7,489 nt of DNA from positions 1 through 7,489 of the forward strand of contig JAGGRV010000479.1 of assembly GCA_021159445.1 (NCBI GenBank), written 5' to 3'. Position numbers and translations under genes: made by a program. Source of the DNA: Deltaproteobacteria bacterium (lineage in GTDB: Bacteria; Desulfobacterota; Dissulfuribacteria; Dissulfuribacterales; UBA3076). Shown in pieces: positions 4,348 through 7,489 of this stretch. The notes beneath the pieces are model-generated. The model did no database searches, was not told the DNA's origin, and worked only from the letters and a program-made list of their open reading frames with translations. Positions within the stretch are counted from its first letter, which is position 1. Each line of letters starts with the position of its first letter.

Positions 4348-5910
4348 TTGAGTGCCGCTGCAATGCAAGTATCGTATAGCATGGAGAAAAACAGAAGGAA
4401 GAAGGATATTTCAGATCCCTGTCATTACGGCTTGTTCATAACCGAGCAGAAAAGTCGTGTCTCCCAAAATCCAGACGATGTCAAGGCATGGATGGAGCTT
4501 GGATGCCTCTATGAAGCCAAGATAGCTATAACAAATTATTTTGCCAAACGCAATTTTGTCATACGTCATTTTCTTCCTATGTATGTCCTGTTAATTTTTT
4601 CTTTTATCCTCCTCTTAACTATTATTGGCGTCACGCTTCCCCTGCTTGGATGGCAACGAATCGGCTTTATTTCTTTACTAATAATCGTTGCCGCAGCCCT
4701 GTTTCTGCGCTTGTTTTCATTAAGATATCCACCATCGGGCAGGAGATACTTCAGAAAGGCGATTGCCCTTGATCCTCAATGTGGCGAGGCATATATGTAT
4801 CTCGGGCTGATAGCCCTCAGAAGGTATCAAAAGCGGAAGGCCTGCCGGTTGCTGGAGCAGGCCATACAATTGGGAGTAAACAGCAGCAGAATAAAACGGG
4901 AGTTGAAGTCCATATATGAAAGGGAATTTGTGGCTTTTTTCAGGGCAAAGACCAACAAGGAGACCAGACAGCAGGAGATCATTGATCGTCAACTGGGACA
5001 GATAAGAGAACTTCGCAGCAGGGTGTCGTCCCTTGAGGGTCTGATTGAAAGTCTGAGCGGTAGAGTGGAAAAGGCTAAGTGGCAGGGCCGTCATAAGGCA
5101 AAGTTACTGGACAAGGAGATGAAAGATCATATTTCGGCCATTCGACAGGACTATGAGAGGCAGCTTGTCACTCTCAAGCAGGCAAAGGAATCCGAGAAAG
5201 AGGCAAAGGAGTTGGCTGAAAGAGATTTTGTGAGATTGACCACTGAGGTAATGGAAGCAAAGTCGACGTTTGAAGGCAGGTCCCCGGCAGAGGCCGCCAG
5301 GACCGTGGAAGATATTATGGGCTCACACTTATGGAAGGCGCTTTCAGAACAGGTCAAATCTTATCTGACCACAGCAGAGCAGATATACACCGTGCTGCTT
5401 ACTGAAGGGGAAGAAAGGCCTGATTACAGCTTGGTGGGCATGGAACTGTGTAAGGCACTGGAGACCGAGATAAATCGGATCCTTGTGGAGCCGTTTTGTA
5501 GATACCTCAATGGGAACAAAGGAGAGTTTCTCAAAATCAATCAGACAGGTGAAAATAGGGGCAGGCCATCTTATTTTATCTATCTTGCCATGGTTGTTGA
5601 CCGGGAAAATTTCCCCGAGGTGACTTCTCTGACCCTCGGGCAGTACCACTTTGTCTTGAAACGGACCTTAGAGGGCGAATACGCCTTAAAAGAATACAGT
5701 AATTTTCTCGATGAGGTCTGCTCCGCAAGTAATGTAACCATCGGTAGTTCCTTTCTGAAAAAACTGGAGACGGTGACCAAGAGATACCGAAACACCATTG
5801 TCCACCAATCAGCCATGAACAGGGAGGAATTTGACCACATGAGGGAATTGATATTTGGAGGGGAGGAGGCACTCCTTAATAGCATGATCTCTACACATAA
5901 ATCATCCTAA
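4348..5910 (+). CDS. Membrane protein: TPR, TM hairpin, coiled coil, HEPN-like domain
   Basis: A 520-residue protein of unknown function. A TPR-type helix W-xx-LG-xx-Y (48-55) comes first. Two membrane helices follow (about 76-98 and 105-125), joined by a very short loop. The flanks are basic (RLFSLRY, GRRYFRK), so both ends should be cytoplasmic. Then come a TPR helix B (YFRKAIALDP, 134-143), a fuller TPR (145-178), a charged coiled coil (about 205-305) and an all-helical C-terminal domain (about 328-515). That domain contains KALETEI (369-375) and RNTIVH (481-486), matching the RNxxxH motif of HEPN ribonucleases. The HEPN call rests on motif and helical content only. TTG at 4348 is chosen because AGGAA lies 8 bases upstream; ATG at 4363 or 4381 are alternatives with poorer sites. 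It could be an RNase effector or a non-catalytic scaffold. Confidence 0.75.
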   Translation: MSAAAMQVSYSMEKNRRKKDISDPCHYGLFITEQKSRVSQNPDDVKAWMELGCLYEAKIAITNYFAKRNFVIRHFLPMYVLLIFSFILLLTIIGVTLPLLGWQRIGFISLLIIVAAALFLRLFSLRYPPSGRRYFRKAIALDPQCGEAYMYLGLIALRRYQKRKACRLLEQAIQLGVNSSRIKRELKSIYEREFVAFFRAKTNKETRQQEIIDRQLGQIRELRSRVSSLEGLIESLSGRVEKAKWQGRHKAKLLDKEMKDHISAIRQDYERQLVTLKQAKESEKEAKELAERDFVRLTTEVMEAKSTFEGRSPAEAARTVEDIMGSHLWKALSEQVKSYLTTAEQIYTVLLTEGEERPDYSLVGMELCKALETEINRILVEPFCRYLNGNKGEFLKINQTGENRGRPSYFIYLAMVVDRENFPEVTSLTLGQYHFVLKRTLEGEYALKEYSNFLDEVCSASNVTIGSSFLKKLETVTKRYRNTIVHQSAMNREEFDHMRELIFGGEEALLNSMISTHKSS

Positions 5911-6005
5911 CCTTATCATGAATTCCGCCAAAATCCTCTACAGCACGGATTTTCGGTGAACCCCGAACCTCTTAACTCGCAACCCGCAACAAACCCGGTA
6001 AGCAA

Positions 6006-6044
6006 GGACCCTTTCAGAAAACGTAGGGTTCTCTAAAAGGGCCC
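6006..6044. terminator. Possible bidirectional terminator hairpin between convergent genes
   Basis: CCCTTT (6009-6014) pairs with AAAGGG (6036-6041), extended by AGA with TCT inside and GG with CC outside. It lies between the stops of two convergent genes (5910 and 6068), where a shared terminator is expected. Neither strand has a clear T-run, so the assignment is tentative. Confidence 0.4.
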
Positions 6045-6067
6045 CCGGACTTTAAACAGTTCTTAGC

Positions 6068-6562
6068 TTAACAGCCTTCTATCATTTTCCTGGCAGATTT
6101 GACTTTCAGACTGACCTCATCACCTACAGAGGGCAAGAACTCCTTTTCTGCTTTGAGTAATATACAAGGACCGTCTTTTTCGCTGCGCCATATGATACTT
6201 CCTTTCTCCTTGACTAACGCCGAGGCCATATCATTCAGTGTAGTATCACTTTCAGTAAGGAATACAACCTTTGCCATGAATTTACCCATGCCCTTCACTT
6301 TCAGAATGATGCTCTGTTCAGACTCAAGTTTTTTAGGCAAGGTCCCTTGTATCAAAACCAGATTGGAGATTTGGCCTTTTACTTCGCATAGCTCTTCTCC
6401 GCGATCAGGCAGGAGATCCTTCAGCGCCTCACATATCTCCGTATCTTCTTTGACCACTACCGCCACCTTACCTTTTTGGCGAGCGGCATCACAGGTTGAT
6501 GGCATGACATTCCATACAAAACACGCTACCAATAGTAATAAAACAAGATGAAGCTTTTTCAT
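6068..6562 (-). CDS. Exported protein of unknown function, next to cytochrome gene
   Basis: A 164-residue protein I do not recognise. The N-terminus is a signal peptide: MKK, a Leu/Val-rich core, then CDA before ARQ (cleavage about 26/27). LVAC at 11-14 also fits a lipobox, so it could instead be a lipoprotein, though the core before that Cys is short. The mature part appears rich in beta strands and charged, with Cys at 44, 59, 133 and 164 but no CXXCH heme motif. The end (FLPSVGDEVSLKVKS) has the look of a small beta-barrel strand pair, which is only an impression. The start is secure: AAGGAGG lies 7 bases upstream of the ATG. It follows the cytochrome gene by 72 bases on the same strand, so the two are probably co-transcribed and the protein may act with the cytochrome in the periplasm. 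Confidence 0.8.
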   Translation of the reverse strand: MKKLHLVLLLLVACFVWNVMPSTCDAARQKGKVAVVVKEDTEICEALKDLLPDRGEELCEVKGQISNLVLIQGTLPKKLESEQSIILKVKGMGKFMAKVVFLTESDTTLNDMASALVKEKGSIIWRSEKDGPCILLKAEKEFLPSVGDEVSLKVKSARKMIEGC

Positions 6563-6572
6563 AGCGTAACCT

Positions 6573-6618
6573 CCTTATAAGGTATTGTAAGCCACTTGCA
6601 AGCAGCTTCGCAAGCGGC
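6573..6618 (-). promoter_or_regulatory. Intergenic hairpin and palindrome before the exported-protein gene
   Basis: A stem of GCC and CTTGC (6591-6599) with GCAAG and GGC (6610-6618), one mismatch, lies between the two minus-strand genes. Next to it, the palindrome CCTTATAAGG (6573-6582) overlaps the AAGGAGG ribosome binding site. The hairpin may stabilise or process the cytochrome mRNA and set different expression levels for the two genes. Confidence 0.35.
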
Positions 6619-6634
6619 CCATATCAATATAGTA

Positions 6635-7156
6635 TTACTTAGTGTGACAACCTTTACACTTTACAGGCCCGGTTGTCTTCTTGGCCTTGTGCATATTCTT
6701 GTGACATCCGAGACAGGTTTCATGATAGTACTTTTTCAGATTCTTCGGACCTCCTGCGGCGGCTAACGCACCAGACAACCTGTCACAGACAGGCCCCCTG
6801 GAGATTTCATCCTGCGAGCTGATCCCGGGATGACAGGCCGCACAGGTGAAGTTGTCATCATATTGTGCACCAGAGAAAGAAGAGTTTCCCTTTAGATATT
6901 CCTTCGCATGTGCTTTATGATTAAACCCCTTCACATCCTTACGATCCTCAGGCAATCCCTGCATTGACGGACATTTGGCCTGGAGGTTAATATCCACAAC
7001 CTTTGTAAACTCCTCTTCAGCACTACCATTGTCTGCCATTATTTGGGTCTGCGTTCCCATAAGGAGCAGACACACGACTGCCAATACGCCAAACAGCCAG
7101 GGCTTCCATACTGCATGTATCCCATGGCTTTCTGTGGTGCTTTCTTGTTTGAACAT
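6635..7156 (-). CDS. Periplasmic cytochrome c3/c7-like protein with three intact heme sites
   Basis: An electron-transfer protein of 173 residues. A 19-residue N-terminal extension precedes a hydrophobic segment (about 20-35) and a likely signal peptidase site near MA/DN (41-42); without cleavage it would be membrane anchored. Heme-binding CXXCH motifs are CAACH (105-109), CLGCH (148-152) and CKGCH (167-171). FNHKAH (H80, H83) gives the distal ligands typical of hemes I and III in cytochrome c3, and H145 in YYHETC the ligand for heme IV. At the heme II position the sequence is CDRLS (124-128), with Leu and Ser replacing the second Cys and the His. The residue after CAACH is Pro110, where c3 has the heme II ligand His. 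It should therefore bind three hemes, like cytochromes c7. AAGGAGG lies 7 bases before the ATG. It is first in a two-gene unit. Confidence 0.88.
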   Translation of the reverse strand: MFKQESTTESHGIHAVWKPWLFGVLAVVCLLLMGTQTQIMADNGSAEEEFTKVVDINLQAKCPSMQGLPEDRKDVKGFNHKAHAKEYLKGNSSFSGAQYDDNFTCAACHPGISSQDEISRGPVCDRLSGALAAAGGPKNLKKYYHETCLGCHKNMHKAKKTTGPVKCKGCHTK

Positions 7157-7216
7157 CGCAATACCTCCTTTATTTTTTTATAGAAAAGCGGCCGCGTTCC
7201 TTGATTAAAGTATTGA

Positions 7217-7292
7217 TTCCATCCATGGAAAATACAATGGACATCGGGTCAAATGCCACCCGACATCGCCACATATAGGCCCGATGTCGGGT
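7217..7292. promoter_or_regulatory. Cluster of ACATCGGG inverted half-sites (possible operator)
   Basis: ACCCGACATCG (7258-7268) and CGATGTCGGGT (7282-7292) form a perfect 11-bp inverted repeat with a 13-base spacer. A third copy, GACATCGGG (7240-7248), is the exact reverse complement of CCCGATGTC (7280-7288). Nearby is TTCCAT-CC-ATGGAA (7217-7230). The cluster lies upstream of the cytochrome gene and upstream of a start of rightward coding, the usual place for a shared operator. A structural or terminator role is the alternative. Confidence 0.45.
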
Positions 7293-7303
7293 AAAATTGA
7301 GTT

Positions 7304-7331
7304 TTGCAAAAGGCCAGTGTTAGTATATATT
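7304..7331 (+). promoter_or_regulatory. Candidate sigma-70 promoter facing the rightward partial gene
   Basis: TTGCAA (7304-7309) and TATATT (7326-7331) are separated by 16 bases, in the AT-rich DNA just right of the ACATCGGG repeats. The start codon at 7452 is about 120 bases further on. Both hexamers are imperfect. Confidence 0.3.
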
Positions 7332-7451
7332 TTGGAAATCATCCGTTCCTGAATCAAAAACCGACGTATGTCAATACTGAATTATGGATAGACACCAGAT
7401 CATAGGAAAAAACTTGTAATTACAGACCGTCCCCCAATCGGCGGACCGCCC

Positions 7452-7489
7452 ATGGTAAGAATCGACGGCGACAAAGTCCGTAAGTTCAG
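7452..7489 (+). CDS. Start of a rightward gene, possibly a small HTH regulator (3' end outside window)
   Basis: Only 12 codons are visible: MVRIDGDKVRKF. This resembles the opening of XRE-type helix-turn-helix proteins, which often begin with an IDGxKlRxlR pattern before the first helix, but 12 residues cannot prove it. No strong Shine-Dalgarno is present; GGCGG lies about 8 bases upstream. If it is a regulator, the ACATCGGG repeats in the divergent region would be its natural operator candidates. Confidence 0.4.
   Translation, partial: MVRIDGDKVRKF

Noticed and set aside
4169..4363. Minus-strand open frame of 64 codons containing RSEATKQS
   Set aside because: It is a translation of the palindromic GTCATTGCGAG...GAAGCAATCTC repeat, a well-known source of false proteins, and it runs across the MITE-like element.
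6755..6790. Frameshift as the cause of the broken heme motif in the cytochrome
   Set aside because: Reading the other frames around CDRLS does not restore a CXXCH, and the frame stays good on both sides with two intact heme motifs downstream.

Overview
The window looks like a piece of a chromosome from an anaerobic Desulfobacterota (deltaproteobacterial) bacterium. The support is a cytochrome c3/c7-type multiheme protein in the periplasm, a methyl-accepting chemotaxis protein with a long C-terminal tail, a compact CheR-like protein, and intergenic regions full of inverted-repeat elements. This placement is inference; no rRNA or tRNA is present and the species cannot be named.

Left third (1-3065, + strand): the end of a methyl-accepting chemotaxis protein (MCP) gene, a probable terminator, a 144-bp inverted-repeat element built of TTAGCNN heptamers, then three tightly packed genes. 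These encode a CheR-type methyltransferase lacking the usual N-terminal domain, a metallo-beta-lactamase (MBL)-fold hydrolase (ATGA overlap) and a GNAT acetyltransferase (one base after the preceding stop). The MCP ends in an aromatic pentapeptide that could tether CheR, so receptor and methyltransferase may be partners.

Middle (3016-4347): a long imperfect palindrome begins inside the 3' end of the GNAT gene. It is followed by about 800 bp without a convincing gene. That stretch holds a 198-bp element with 38-bp two-block inverted repeats, a 12-bp stem-loop, a weak sigma-54-like site and a structured leader. The leader precedes a 100-residue degenerate receiver-like protein. A 139-bp TA-flanked MITE-like element sits exactly in this gene's stop codon.

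Right of centre (4348-5910, + strand): a 520-residue protein with TPR helices, a two-helix membrane hairpin, a long coiled coil and a C-terminal domain with an RNxxxH motif of the kind found in HEPN ribonucleases. With the MITE removed it lies about 25 bp behind the receiver-like gene, so the two were probably one operon. This pair is the best candidate here for an undescribed system.

Right end (6068-7156, - strand): a cytochrome c3-like protein with three intact CXXCH motifs and one degenerate motif, then a small exported protein of unknown function. They converge on the membrane protein gene. Upstream lies a repeat-rich divergent region (about 7217-7331) with ACATCGGG half-sites. The first 12 codons of a rightward gene, possibly a small HTH regulator, run off the window.
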